A DNA stretch of 64,000 nucleotides, taken from the NCBI GenBank assembly GCA_021234535.1, contig CM037843.1, positions 9,112,979-9,176,978 on the forward strand, in the 5' to 3' direction. Source of the DNA: Stichopus chloronotus. Its lineage: Eukaryota; Echinodermata; Holothuroidea; Aspidochirotida; Stichopodidae. Below, in pieces: positions 12,901 to 27,900 of the stretch. Below the pieces are notes generated by a model, which had not been told where the DNA came from, ran no database searches, and worked only from the letters and a program-made list of their open reading frames with translations. The stretch's first letter is position 1, and each line of letters starts with the position of its first letter. The translations under genes were made by a program, and so were the position numbers.

Positions 12901-15900
12901 TGCCATAAGGATCTTCCCCCATGTTGTGATTGCCGTAGATGGGGCGGTTATTGCTAGTGCAATTTGAGCACCAGCTAATGAGCGTTTTCGCAATCTCGAC
13001 TCCTCATGCCAACGTCCTCAAAATTGGAAGACAAAAGAACACACTCAGGTACCTACAACACGTCGTTTTCCCCTCCCCCCCAAAAAAAAACTGAGATTGC
13101 AAAGACTTGTTGTTTGAAACTGCAAATGTGCCTCACCCCTCCCCCTCCCATGGAATCTACCCCATTTTTCGGTCACTATTTTTTTTCTTTTTCATTTCCC
13201 CCTCTTTTACGTTAATCTTTGCTAGGTGCTTGTCCAGTATGGTAGCTTCTGTGTGTGCATTAGTGTTATGGATAGGTCTGAAGTAGGATGATCACTTAGG
13301 TTACAGGTGCACGCTATGATTTTAGTGCATTTAATAGTCTATGGATTTCATTGCCACAAATCAGATTCACGTGATGTTGAATGCATGATCCATAGTCAAA
13401 CGGTATATCATGTCTCGTAAGTTGTGATTTTTGTTGGTACTTTTCTTTCTGAAGTTGGACATTTTGTGCTGGTCGGAAGCCAGCAATGTTTAAGTGCCAG
13501 AGTAGCAGTCTTGAACTGGTGCTGGATAGGCCCAACCGATCCTGACCAATGTTACAACATCCCTGGCTGTGGATTTAAGGACCTTCTGCAGCTTTCTGAT
13601 TTTAGCGTGGCCTCTTCAAGTAACAAAAGGACCTTAAGTTCACAAGTTACCATAGGTACCCTGCAAGCCAAGTTGACAGTGTGTTGAAATTTTTGTGTTA
13701 ACTATCCATGGTATGTTTTATGGTATCAAGAGTGGCTTTGTGCACGTGTAAACTGCTCTACTGTCCCAGAAAACTTAATCGAGTTGCAAAATGTATGATC
13801 TACTTTGCAAAGCCACTTTGTAGAGGCACAGAGAGTATGATGAGTCGAAGATGTAATTTTTGGCGTGGATCATGTTTAGGTCATTGTAAGTGTCATGGAG
13901 CTCATTGTGTCCCAGCATTGGGACCCGCTGATGGCATAGCCTTCAAAGTCACATGACAAGAGTGTGCCTTTATGAAAGTTTTTGAAACACTTACAGTGAT
14001 TGCATGAAATCTGGGTCATATTAAAGGGGACTCATGGGTGCTATAATTTGCATCCATGCCATAACATAGGTGAAAGTTTTTATCAAGTTGCAATCAAGGA
14101 TGTTGTTCTAAACAGTAGAGATATTGATACTAAAATTTTGTGGTCACTAGAAGCATGTTAAACGTGACTTTCTCAAATTTCTTTCCCCAATCTTCCTGAG
14201 GCGTTGTTGACTAAATAGAGTATTTTTAAAAGAAAACATCATCACCACCTTTTAGAGGATATGTTTCTCCTCCTACATGCTTTGAGTCCTCATCCTTTAG
14301 CTGTGTTTTGGTCCCTCCATGCAGGAAGAGAATTTCAGTATCTACACCACGTACTGCACAAATTACCCGGAAGCGGTGAAAGTACTGACAGAATGTGTCA
14401 ACAAGGATGACATATCCACATTCTTCCGGGAGATACAGTCAAGCTTAGGCCATGGGCTTCCACTCGGTGCTTACCTTCTAAAACCAGTCCAAAGGATCCT
14501 CAAATATCACCTTCTCTTTCAAGTAAGTTAAATTTTCAACTTTATCCCATGCAAGGGAGTAGTAGCCTTTATGCAAATTGAGCGTGCATTTGGTTAAACC
14601 AAATATAATGCAAGGCCGAAGATACATACGTCATGATGCATGTAGTAGTGAGAAAGTCTTGCCTTACTATTGTTTGTGGTCTTTCTTGAAAAGAGCACAG
14701 TTTGTCAGTTGGGACTGATGCTCCAGCTACTCCTTTAATTACTCCACTGCTCCTTTGCCTGTCTCACCACAACAACTGCACTACCATTTACCATGCCAAG
14801 ATTTCTGCTGGTAACAGTTCACAACACTCATTGCGTTGTCTGCTATAATAGCAGACTAGCACCTTCCCATTTTGCCATCTGTGTGCTTGGAGAAAGACTC
14901 AACACAGTTCTGTCCTTTGGATATCGTCTGTGTTTGGCTTCATTTGGTTTTCCTTGGTTTATGTTATGCGTTTTATATAACTTTTCATGCAAGATTACCA
15001 CTTTCCTGATAAGTATCCTTTACTTTGTAGTGAATTGTCACGTATTTCGTGTGGATTTTTCACATACATTATGAATGAATGATACATCAGAATTTGTCAG
15101 TAGGGATGAGCTCAGCATCCAAAAATCCTTAACTAATGACATTTAACACAGCTTAAATTTTAAAATTTCATAAAAAGTCAGATGTTTTCTTTAGGAAAAT
15201 GAGAATTTTGTCTCATCTGTCAAATGGAGAAAAGTTTTATTTTCAGCATAAGCTGTTCAGTTTCATCTCTTCTTAAAACCCATGTTTACTGATGCATGTT
15301 TTCAGCTCATTTGAAGGGGGGGGGGGGGGAGTATTGCACTGAAAATGTTAAGTCTTTTCCTACTAAGTTCTACATAGCCTCCCAGCTAATTTAAAGTATT
15401 GGATGCCAAAGACTTACTCTGCTTGCAGGTCATAGCATGGATCTGTTCACATGCATGTGCAGTGCATTCTTTTGGCTGAGTACGATGAAGCTTTCGATTT
15501 TGAATTAACTGAAAGGGGAAGTCTTATGTTTTTGGCTGCTGAAATGATATGCTTTTGTTTACATGCTTGAAAAGACAATCAAGCAGTAGAGTGTTAGACG
15601 AATCGTCTCTCAAATGTAGTTTTGAAAGCTCCCCTGCTAAACAATGTGTACACAGTGTGTACTGCAATTATGGCATGCCCTGTCCGTTCATAATCCGGTA
15701 AAGTTTGCTGTTGGGCATACTTGTACTGCAAGTTACCAAGTGTGACTAATCTAATTTATTTTGGTTTGTGATGAAGTTTGATTTCATAGAAAAGGAATGA
15801 CTTTCAATTTGTTCAGGTTGAGGACAACTGTAACAAAGTTTGACCCACATGGTATGAGTTTCGTGACTCTTGGTCTTTTTATACACTTAAATATTAAAGC

Positions 15901-18900
15901 CATTTCAAGGAAATGTAAAGGTGACATGCATTGCAGATCATCTACTGATGTTAAATTGAAAGATTAAAAATTTGAACCTCTCCATCACTACTACTCTTCG
16001 TTTTGATTTCCTCCTTAAAGAGAGGTTGCTCTTCAGTTGCTTTCGTCACGTGTAAAATAACCATACTTTGAGGCTTGATAGCTCCTTTAATGATCAGTAC
16101 ATTGTTAGAATAGTTGTCTGATCTGCAAAAAGCTTCTTTTTTTTTTGAGTAAAAGAACTGGCACTTTGCAATTAGATTATGTGTCTTCTTCTGGAGTAAA
16201 ACTCCTTCAGGTTTTGTCGACTTGTGAACTTTCACCTAACGATTTATTCCAGAATGTTTAACAACAAATTGCAATCGATTTTCATCCAAAAAACGTTTTC
16301 ATTCTCTCCCCGATAGGACATGTGCAAACATTATGATCCACAGAGCCAAGGCTACGAGACCATAAAGGATGCCCTGGAGTCCATGGTCTACGTAGCGACC
16401 CACATCAACGAGATGAAAAGAAAACACGAAACGGCAATACACGTACAGGAGATTCAGAGCCAGTTGCACGGCATGCAGGTTTGTCACAACCAAAGTCATA
16501 ATCCTACCTCAGTGACGTAGTAAAGGGTCGAAAAGGCCCCGGCTGGGTGTGTCAGCCAATGTGCATCTTTGGCATTTACAGGTCACAGCCAATAAAAGTT
16601 GATCATTTACAGCTCTTTTGTGCGGAACATTCATTGTGGTTCACATGGTTACTATTGACTGTGTGCACCTGCTGCTTCCTCCCATGGCAACTTGTGCACC
16701 CCAGGTTTAGTTTGCCTTTGAGCTTCCAGGGAACTGGAAAATTCTACCTTAGAAGCAAAGATACAGTCAATGTTTGATGATAAGAACCACTTGACTTAAA
16801 TGATGCTCTGACAGTGACATTCCTGAAACTGTCCCATTGGATGCTGAATGGGCTATATCTTCAATATTTGTCCTAGTCCTACTACATTGTAAAAATATTA
16901 GGTCTATCTTCTTTCTTCTTTTTTTTGTCCAAGACTTCATTGTTCTCTGTGAAATTTCGAAGTTCTCTTCAGGAATTTTTTTACAATAGTTTAATCTGCT
17001 TTATGTTAATGTCAGCTGCCTGAACCCAACCCTTAAAAATTTGTAAGTATAGTATTTGTAGAAGGTCATAGTTCAATTCTATTTTGATTGCAAACCATGG
17101 TAACGGTAGCACATCAGTTGTCGCATCCTTGTCATTGGATGTTAAAATGAAGTCAGAGATTCTTGACAAGGACCAGTGACGTCCCGTTTGTATATTTATG
17201 TGCTTTGGTGCCTGCTCTGGTCAGCTTTCAAAGGGCCCACCTTACGGTACCTCGCCAGCTGTTGATGTTATAATATGGTGGTCCAGTTTTCACACCACTA
17301 AACAATAAGCTTTCTTTGTGTTTAACATATGGAGACCATTCAGTTATTTTACCCGTGCATGAAGCAGTCTTGTCAGTTGTATTTGTTTTGTCAGTCCATA
17401 TCTATGTATGCTCAGTCTACTAATTTTTGTCCATTCATCATTCCCCAGCTGTCAGTTAATGGATTTCTTCCATTCAAAAAATACCAATCCTTGGTCCATT
17501 CCAAGTTAATTTACCACATAGCAGCAGAACCCCCCCCCCCCTTGTCCAAAAATAGCCTTACACTTAAACAAAAAGTACAATCCTAAGTGAATGAATTATG
17601 TTCCAGGTGGCAGGCCAGTGAAGTTTAAACATCATCATTTTATAGTAGAGCAGCATGATTGTGGGTCTAGACCTTGCAGGCAGTCTTGACTTCCTCCTAC
17701 CATGGAATGGAATGTTTTGCTACCAGCTTTCTGAGATTGAGTTGATGGATGTCCAGGCTGGTCTTGCTCTCAGCAGATTGATAAATTTCATAACTGTTTA
17801 TACAAGAGAGAAAATGGAATTTATTCATTTACACTACAGCCCACAGAATTAAAAAGAGATAAACTGCATGTTTTCTTCACAAACAAGACCGAGATAGGTC
17901 TAATTGTACCCATATGGATGACATGTTTTTCAGGTAGTATATTAATAATACATGGAATATAGTGGAAAATGTAGATTTCTGTTAGTAAAGATGAAAAGCT
18001 GAAAAGGCATCTTGTCCTCATCAGGTTTCTTCCAGAATTCATTGTAACCTTTTACTTTAGAGATAATCATGCTGTAAAGTAATCCTCATCTTGTCACCAG
18101 TTTTTGTTATCGACTTCTCCACACCTTTCAAATAACAGCTACAGCTACACATAAAAAAGAGTTCAAGCAGCTGTTTTGGTCATTAACAAGACCCTCCTGT
18201 CAAATTTCAATGGATTTCCCCTCAGAGCTGTTTTCAGTTTTCCGTTTTTATGAATGGAAATGTTGACTTTGGAAGCTCCATGAATGTATTAATGAACAAC
18301 AAACCGGAAAAAGCTGTTCAGTCAAGTCGTTGTCAAGGTGACACATCCAGTGATCTGATACTTTGTAAGGGAAAAGAAAACATGCAGGAGGTGAGGAGGG
18401 TTGCCCCAGATAAATTAAGATTGGAAAAAAAAGCAAAGCCTAGTAAGAAGTGACCTGACCGCAGAGTTTGTTGGCTAAGAGGGATTGGAAATTAGATACT
18501 TCCTGGTCTTGTTAGAGGCAATTACAGGCATCAAAGTCATTTGTTATTAGCTGTCTGACCCTGGCTGACTTTTTCGGTGGTCCTGTCATAGATGTGCAGT
18601 AGTAGGGATAGTCATGCAATGAGGGTAGCCCAGTTTTTCAGTCATGTTTCAAAGATAAAAGTCATCTTGAGATGGACATGTAAGGAATTCTGGTCATGAT
18701 TTATTCGCTCCCTCTTTTACCCAATTGGGTCACTTGAATGGTTTGATTACAAGGGGGTAAGAATTAACTACAGTGTGCTGTCATCCACCTGACCTTCATT
18801 CTTTGTTGACAAATCTTGGAACTAACTCCCTGGACAAATTAAAAGAATAGGCCAGGTAATATTCAAAATATTCTTGTAAAGTGTAATAATATGAAACTAC

Positions 18901-21900
18901 ATGTCAACATCTTTCAATCTGCTCTGAGTCTTTGAGTATAGATATGGATCATTTGAAACTGCAAAAAAACTTTAATAGGCTGACAAAACCAGAGAGGTAG
19001 AAGTGGCACAGAAACAATGGACAACAAAAGTAATGTGCGCCTTTTACGTTATCGGGCCATTGTGATGATTCTTGGGGCTGTTTCGAATGTGATTTATCAT
19101 AAAATGCATCATTATTTCAGAATCTTTGTGGACCAAATGGGTGTTACTGCTATGGAAAAACCCCTTGCATGGTCATTATTGAATATTCTCTGTTTGTGAC
19201 ATGTAGTTTAGGATAGTCTGGAATCTTCTATTAATGAAACTGTTACTCAGATGATTGCAATGTATTTCCAATGCTCCAAGTTGATAGCATTTGTAGATTC
19301 CACTTCGCGGCAATTCCCTAAACATGTAAACCTAGTCATGAAAATTTTAATATGGTATAAGTTTTGTGTGCTGAGTATCATTTTAAAAACAAGTTTCTAG
19401 CCACAGAAAATAAAACCTATTTTCAGATTGGACCCTTATTTGGATAAAAAATAGTAGTTTTAACATACACATATACTTTAAAAATTTGTCTGAGAAAAGG
19501 AAAATTTTGAAATTAAAATTACTGGAAACTGAGCTTGGTTTGCATTAATTGTTAAGTACTCTAATGTGGGTATCAAAAAGTGCAAATGAATTTCTTCAGT
19601 TGTTTATCTACCATGAAAGTATTGGTTGAAGCATCATAAATGAACTTTACATGGAGGGCTGTTCCCGTCCTTTATCCAACAATTTTATTAATCAAGCTGA
19701 AAAATGTTTAATAGCCAAGTCTGGTCCCAGAAGATTTTATTGTAATGTTATGAAACTTGTTACATCGATCAAACAAATAACAGTACCAGCACACTTTTTA
19801 CACTAGCTTCACAAATGAACCTAATATTAAGAACTGTTCGTTCCTGTGTTTAACAGTCCTATTAATGAAACTAAAAAAAAATGTGAACCAAGTTTGCCTG
19901 TGTGACCAACGAGTGTAAATGGTTGCCAGGAATCCCTGACATATCAGGTTTCTGTAATGTTATTAAGAGTATGTGTATTTGATTTACAACCTGTGACAAG
20001 AATGAATCTGTGATTTTTGTGGCAACTGTCCTGAGATCATGACAAAAAGGTACCTCCTTTATGAAGTATGCATGACAATAGGTTAAGAAGTATGCATGAC
20101 AGTAGGTTTACCTGTTAATTAGTGTTTACATCGGTTACCTGACCAACGATGTCATGACCCAGTTCTGAAATTGTTTCCTGGATCCCAAGGTTTACTAGTG
20201 TACATTGTGCAAGTGACAAAATTCAGCATGTTTTTACTTTGGGCAACTTCATTTTCTTGCACCTTTGTATGATACACATGGTGTTCCAGTCAAAGGAAAG
20301 TGTGGTATTTTGACTTCATATTGAACTGGCCTAATGAAGTTATATTTTTAGGTGACTGGGTACCCAACCGATTATGGATGTCGAGTATCTGGGTCCAGCT
20401 CGTGGACCCCGTGCCAACGTTTTTATCTACACATCTTTTTGAGTTAAGACTTTGTATCTGTGAGCCTAAAGTTTTGTTTTTGTGGAGACTTTGTGTGTTT
20501 AGTGAGCACAAACAGTTTACTTTTCATTGGTAGACAGTGAGCTGTTTAGTTCAATAGGTAATAGAGATTTTGTGTTTTAGCTTTGAGTGTCCACTTAGGG
20601 CCAACTAATATGAGCTACATTTTAATTGAAATTATGGTTACAAATTCTCATATCCTGATTTCCCTGCCTTGTCCTTAATGTTTATTTGCACCATGTAGTG
20701 GACCTATGTCATGGGAATATTTTCCGTTTGTTTCTCAGACATGATAGCATAATCAAAGTGTCTGATGGTATTTTCATGCAAATCAGCTACCTACCCTTTG
20801 ACCTTTACATCATAATTTTGGAAAGCTCATCCAGTTGACGTTACTTTATTTGTACTTCTGAGAAAAAGTCTGACAGTTGTTGCACAAGTTGTCAAGGACA
20901 GTTGGTCAAACCCCTTAGAACCAGTGATGACCGCTGAAACCGTCTATCCTTAGGATAGTCTATTTTCAAACAGTTATCAAAAAGTGTTTTGATTTCTTGC
21001 ATTTTACTTGTCAATCCAGAAGTGGTGAACGCCTCTGTCAATCTGATCTGTGTTAAATGTGCCGTATTCAAAGATAAATACTCGCTTGTTAAGAGGTGTG
21101 GTCACTCTGTCACACAATAAGTGGTCTGTCTGAAATTTCAGTTCCTCATAACCCTAAAGTGCTTTTCTTTTAATCGGTCTGGACTGCTTTTCTTTATCCC
21201 TTGGAAACATCAGTTGGAAATATAAGCTGGCCCATCCAGGTGTTCAGATCTAAGGTAAACAAAGTGATGGAATTTTGGAGCAATTTTCTGGAAGGTGTGA
21301 CTTGTCACAGGCTAATTAAACTTTTAAGTGCATGAGATCCCTGAGGTCAAAATACCTGTCTCAGAGCAATAGCTCCATACTCAGAGAAAGGGAGGAATGG
21401 TGGAAGAAGTCCTGTGAGTCATGAAGTACTGGGATAATCGTCACTTATCCAACACCAAACCTGGTGTTTTGGTGTAGTTACGATACATTAAAATAAACTT
21501 TAGGGCTGCTTCATGTTATCCAATGATGTGAAGAAATTGAAAAAAAAAGGCAGAAATACTTCAAAATACTGCCATTTATGGTGAAAATGTACAATACACT
21601 ATGTTGTCACACTGAAGAATGTTGTTTTTGGTTGAAGTTAGGTATTTGGTAAAGGTAATCCACCAATATTTGAGTTTGTAAGCTTGTTCCGTTGGATATG
21701 CTGTAATGCACTGACCAGTTTCGGTTTTGAGCTTTGCAGTGGAAGCATTTGAATCAAAATTTGCCAGTGTGAATCATCTCATTGGGGTACAAATACATAC
21801 TGATATATCTTTCTAAGAAATTTTTAAATCTTCCTACTGTTGTAATGCTTTGTTGATGTACTCTGCATACATGTATATGATGGGGAACACATTCGAATAG

Positions 21901-24900
21901 TTTACAGTAGGATTCAATTTTATACCTTAAAGGGAAATAGGGTGTTTGTTTTAGAGAAAACATCCATATTTTTGATACCAATGTTCATGGATGTAGAATG
22001 ATAGGTTATTCAAAATAAGGAAGGACAGTAGCCTTCTTTTCAAGAAATAAGCTCCTCAGAGATAGAAAATTCAGTTATTTGTTACTAAACACTAATTTGT
22101 TCACCCAAACTTTTCAAAATTTACTTCCATTACTCATCACATGCATAATGTTTTGAGAAGATGAAACTTTGATAGATGTTTATCAATGAGACTGAATGGT
22201 TTAACAATGATTACCGCTATTTTTTTTTGTATGTCATGTCGGTGTGTTCTAAACGCCCTATTTCCCTTTAAATGATTTTAGAATATTAAAGAGTTTCACA
22301 TTGTGCATTTCATTTTCATATTTTGAAATTCAATGCAAAATCCCTCTTTTTGTTTTATTTTCCAACCTTATTGAGCATTTTCAAAAGTTGAAAATTGAGA
22401 GTTGATTTTCACATTGTATGAAAGTTTTATTTCGTTCCTCTCCTAGGAAAACATAACTTCATATGGTGATCTTATTTTGGAGGTAAGTGACTCGACATTT
22501 TTCGTTCATTGTTTTAACAATCCAGCATCGTGATTTAGGAAGGAAGAACCTGTGATAACACAGCTGCTGTTTTATAGCGGATTATAGTGTACAGTGTGTT
22601 AATAATGTCGATGCTCGTAATGTGTTTGACCACCACAGTGTAAGAATTTCAGGAGGTGAAACTAATCAAGGCACTAACTTTCTCACACAACGCAGCTAAA
22701 ATCAAACAAGTATTCCTTCAGAGAGTAAGCTCATCAATGACTTTTATTTCCTGTATTGTAGTGAGTCTCGTTCTTTCCTCGTTTTTAGGATACTTTCAGA
22801 ATGCGCAGAGCAGAGAGGTATCTTTATCTGTTTGAGAAAGCTCTCCTTATATGCAAGAAAGATGATTCATTGTTGACAATGAAAGCCTGCATCAAGGTAG
22901 GTAACATGATGGAGATGGAATTTGAAAGAGGCAGGCATTATGAAGCATGTCCACTCCCTTAATGACTCAATTTGAAAAGTGGTCATAGGTCGTATTGATG
23001 GGGTTTGATGATGAGTTCGCAAACAATTGCAGAATGGTCTGTCGAATGATACGATAGTACCGTTATTGGAGTTTGGTGCAAACAGAGGGAAATTCATAAG
23101 TTCCTGGAAAAGGGAAGGTCAAAAGTTGGTGTGCACTGTCTATCGATCCAGTTTATTTGAGCACCACAGTTTTTCAAAGAGAATAAAAGCAGCAAGGATG
23201 TGGTATATGTAGGTTGGCCATTGTGAATGGAAATGGAATATTATTTTATTTGATGTAGAATATTTTTTCAGAACTTCACATCCTCCTCAAAGGAGAGGAC
23301 ATATGAGGTGACTGTGAAAAAAAAAGACTTCAGTACCTTTCTGAGGTTCTGTTAGTGTTTTCCAATGGTTCCTAAAGTCTGAATTAGCGCCCATTTTTTT
23401 TCTTTCACCTTGTGGGTACCTGGGCACCAGACAAAAATGTGAGAGCTATGGTAAATAATTGGGTTTTGACCATACCTTACTACGTAGTAGGTGTGGAAGG
23501 ATCTTACTCTATTTATTAAAGCTATTTGTTTTCATTTCAGTTCAGACCTGATGCATATTACTTCACAGTTTCATTACATTAACATTAATGATATGCCTGG
23601 TATGACAGATTACATTTGGTATTTACCTGAAGATGTAATGTAGTTTACTTTTTGAAGGAACGTGGTGATAAGTTTGGAACCGGTTGGGAAAAAACTGGGT
23701 GGGGGCCTTTTCTACCGTTAAAAATACTTCTGTCTGTGTTCAGTCTCTTACCTGACAAGTTGCAAACATTCATTATGCAAAGGTGGAAGAGAAGAGACTA
23801 ATTTCATATCAAAATGTTTGCAAAAATCCCCGTCTTTTGCTGAAAACACCGCTTGTATCAACATTCTTTAAGAGTTTGTCCCACTTTGGAGGAAATTTTG
23901 AAATATTCAACTTGTGTTTTTGCATCAGTTTTAAGGATGATGTTCTTGTTCAAAATTTCAACCAAATTGTCACTTTCTTTTCATGATCTGTTCATGATGA
24001 ATGTCGAATCCTGCCTCATTTGGGTGTGAATTGCACAGAAATTTAAAGTCTTTTCTCACAAGTAACTAACCTCCTTTAAAGCTACATTATTTATTTTTCC
24101 TTGGCCTTAAACATCTCTCCCCACCAGTTGAAGACAGATTTCTCAATCTTTCATGTTCATACCACACTCTTTCTTTCTGTCCTTTCAAACATTGATCAAA
24201 ATCAGAGAAAATAATAATAACGAAAACTGATATTTTGAGCTGAAGGACTTGTCTGATATTCAAAGGTTAAGGAACCAATATTCTCTGGATTGATAGCTTT
24301 CTGGGATGAATCCAAACTTGTGGTCAAACTCTCTCATCAATATTTTGATTTTATCGTCATGAGGATTACCCAAGATGCTCATCTAAAAGTGATCTTGTCT
24401 TCTACGCGTCCGTCATCTGCAAAGCACTCGACAACGTAAAAGGAATAATCAAAAATTGACAATTAGTTTCTAAAATTAGTCCATCGTTATCAAAGACAAA
24501 TCAGACATTTTCTTGCATGCCACTTCACAGACTATTTGACAAGGTATTGAAATACGAAAGAATCCTCCAGAGATGTTGTATTTTTTCTCTGCTGGTTTTA
24601 TCTGTAGTATCAAATTCAGACATGTGTTGATTGAGCTCAGACCTAGTTTTCTACTCTTTTTCTGTTTTTAGTGTTCCAATTTGATGCTGTGCGAGAGTTT
24701 GCCGAGCCAGCCCCTTGCGTTTAACGTGGTTCCGTTCGATCAGCCTTCGATCCAATACAACATCCTGGTAAGGGCACACTGTTGACATTCTTGTCCATCT
24801 GTCATATGTGTATCCCCTTTCAATGGAGTTATGAAACTAATCCTAGGCTAACTGAATTACTTCTTGATGGTGTTAAAAGTCATTTGTAAATAATTGTAAC

Positions 24901-27900
24901 GACCTTTGTGGCACTTTAAGAAGCTAACATTGTCGCCAACTGACTTTATGATGGTGTCACTGCAATACTAACAGAGAAGAAGTTTGGTGAAAAGGCTGCA
25001 AAAGAATTGTTTCCAGTTTTTTAGAAGCCATTGCCATCATCACTTGATCACATTTAATTACATGGAGCATAAGTTGCGGGTATTTATGCAAACACTGGAG
25101 CAACCACACCACTCAGTGTTTCCTTTGCAGTATATTGCTTCCACACTGGCAAATACTAACTTTACTAAGGTAATCTTTGGGCACAGTGTAGGTGTTTGTC
25201 ATATGTTACAGCATAATTCCTCCAGAGTAGGACCTGCAAGTATCAAAATATAAGTCAGCTTTGTCATTTCACAAATGTTTGGACAAAACCTATGGCTTAG
25301 GCGATGTTTACATTTAAGTATGAATTTGACGTGAATTTGATAACTACTACTAGCATACATCAGTGTTTAATCAGTGTTTAGTATACATCAGTGTTTTATG
25401 CAAACATCAGTGTTTCAATTGTTTCTGCCGTACTCCAAAACGAGCATTGCTACACAGTTATGAAATGAAGTACAACTCCATGCAAGCCTATAACCTCAAC
25501 TGTAGGTTTCTGTTCATTATGGAATTTTGACCTTCTTGATGTTTTTCTCTTTTGTCAACCTTATATTTGCTCCTTCTTGTTCTTCATTTAGAAATTAATG
25601 TTTCCTCATTTTCAGGCTAAAACAGCTGACCAGAAGAAAAGATGGACTCATGAAATAAAGAGGTTGATACTGGAAAATTACCAGCGCAGCATTCCTGCAA
25701 ATGTAAAGGCCCTCATATTAAGTGCAAGTAAGTGGAAGTGGGATTGAACTGGGTCCACACTTTTTCTGAGTATAACTTTGTTTTGTCAAGGTTCCGAAGT
25801 CAAGAAAAACACATGAATTGGGAAGAAACTTTGTTCATCAAACTTTAAAAGCTAACTGACAAGTTGGTTCACATTTTTGGTACTCATTTAAGTGATGTTT
25901 GACTTGATACCACATTCTGTGAATTGAAGCTGAAATGCAACCTGCATATCTCACATGCTTGAGTGCACAGTGGGTATAGGCTGAGAGGAGCCAGGGGATG
26001 TGTGCTCTGGCGCATGACTCATTACTCTCTGGTCACTATCCATATTACAATGGGTAGCAATGGCTTGTTATGAGATGATCTGAGGTAAGATTTGTGAGGC
26101 ATCCCTTAGTGAAAACTTTACAAGACACAAGACTCTCCCATCAGAGATGCACCCGTAAACAACAAACATTTGGTTATCGAAAAATTTTCTTGTGTGTGCT
26201 ACTTTCAGTTCTGCCAATTTTCCATTACACTCATGTTCTGAGGATTTCTTTTTGACTCACTGTTACATCGTTTGGTAACATTTGTCCGCAAAACTTTCAC
26301 TCTGTTCCTCTTTCCACCAGCTACACCCGAAGATGAGGTAGATAGGACTCAAGGTGTAAATCAGACAGATGGTAGTTTTCCAAGAAATAAGAAGGAGAGA
26401 AGGTCGGGACGAAAGAACAGAAGGAGAAACTCAGAACCAATCGGGAAACAGCTTCAAAGAGGTCAAAAGCAGGTCAAAGGTAATAAACTGTAATTTTGTG
26501 CAAACTTGGTGATACTCTCAAAGCATCATGGAGAATGATTGGTATTTATTGCACTGTCCCAATTTTGGTTTTCCACTGCCTTGCAGTGCAGTTTTATATT
26601 TTGGAAAATGATGGAGATTTGTTGTTTTCAGCTATCAAAGTCATTGTCCAGTTTCTCCTAACAAGTGCATTATGTGTAATACATAAAATATGAAAGGGTG
26701 GTAGGGGTGGTGTTGTTAGCTCAACAAAATGCAAGTACTTGTTTTTTTTTTTTGATATTATGCATTCTGAAGTCACAAGATATGAATTCTTACACATCAT
26801 TAAGTATTTAATATGGAGATTGGTCAACTCACACATGACCAGCTCATGACCAGCTTAAAGTCACATTCTTACAACCTATTTGGTAAGTAACATTTCCTAA
26901 ATTATGGGGCCAAATCTTCTCAGAGGGTGTGCTTGGGTGACAATTAACATCGGTGCTTCAAAGATAGACTCACAATGTGTCACAGATCTCTAAAATTTCG
27001 GTGGTTATTTTGATAATATTACCCAACTATGTACCCAATGCATGATTGTGGTAACACCTTTTTATCAGGAAATAACCCCCTACCATGTCCTTGTCATGGA
27101 GGATGTATATTTGTCTGGGCAAAAGGGTGACAGAAAGGGTGATAAAGTTTTTAGAAGTGCATTCACCCACCCAGGGAACAAAATGCAATACCATTCAAAT
27201 TGCTTGATGATGAAAGTGACCTGGGAAGGTCAGAGATCCATTAAGGTGTTTTCAGGTTGCAGTGTTAAAAATATTCTCGTTTCTTTCAAGAAAAAGTTAA
27301 CAGATGTGGGTATCAATACCAGGAAATAACGACAGCTAGATTTCATAGGGAGATGTTTCTCTTTCGTTCTGTGGGTTCCTCAGACAGAAGTAGTGTACTA
27401 ATCATTTATCAACTTAATTTTGGTACTTTTGACAATTAGAATGTTAACAAGTTCATACAGTGAGGGACAGTAGGCACTGTACACTCATTCAACAAGACAC
27501 TGAACACTCGTTCAGTGTTCCTTATTTTTGCAGAGAAATAGATCAGTAGATGTCATTTGTCATCACTAATGTAATTTTGCTCTCAAACTTGACCAAATTA
27601 AATCATATCTATCCAGAATCAAGTTTTTGTTTTTTCTTTCAGAACATGCTTAATGCAGATGTCAATGCTTAATCAGTGCATAGTAGTACACAGAATTTTG
27701 TGTAGCCACAGTTTTAATCTTCACAAGCCCTTCAAACTCAGTCCAGAAGTTGATGTTATGTTTCTCATCTTTCATTAGCTATTTCTTTGAAGAAGAGCCC
27801 TTAACGAGAGTTGCCATAAATTTGCTGCCATCTAATCTTTCTCATCATTTGTAAAGACTTCTTTCAAGATCTTTCATAAACTCATCAACTCATAGCTCTG

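Larger units (their letters stand above)
16479..22446 (+). other. 6 kb intron between exons d and e
   Basis: AT-rich. Contains a C10 run near 17530, a 24 bp tandem duplication at 20063-20110 (GAAGTATGCATGACA block twice) and a MITE at 21927-22271. No coding signal seen. Confidence 0.75.

Noticed and set aside
13424..13687. 87-codon frame in the exon b-c intron
   Set aside because: No recognisable domain, no fitting splice sites, and the DH domain is continuous without it.
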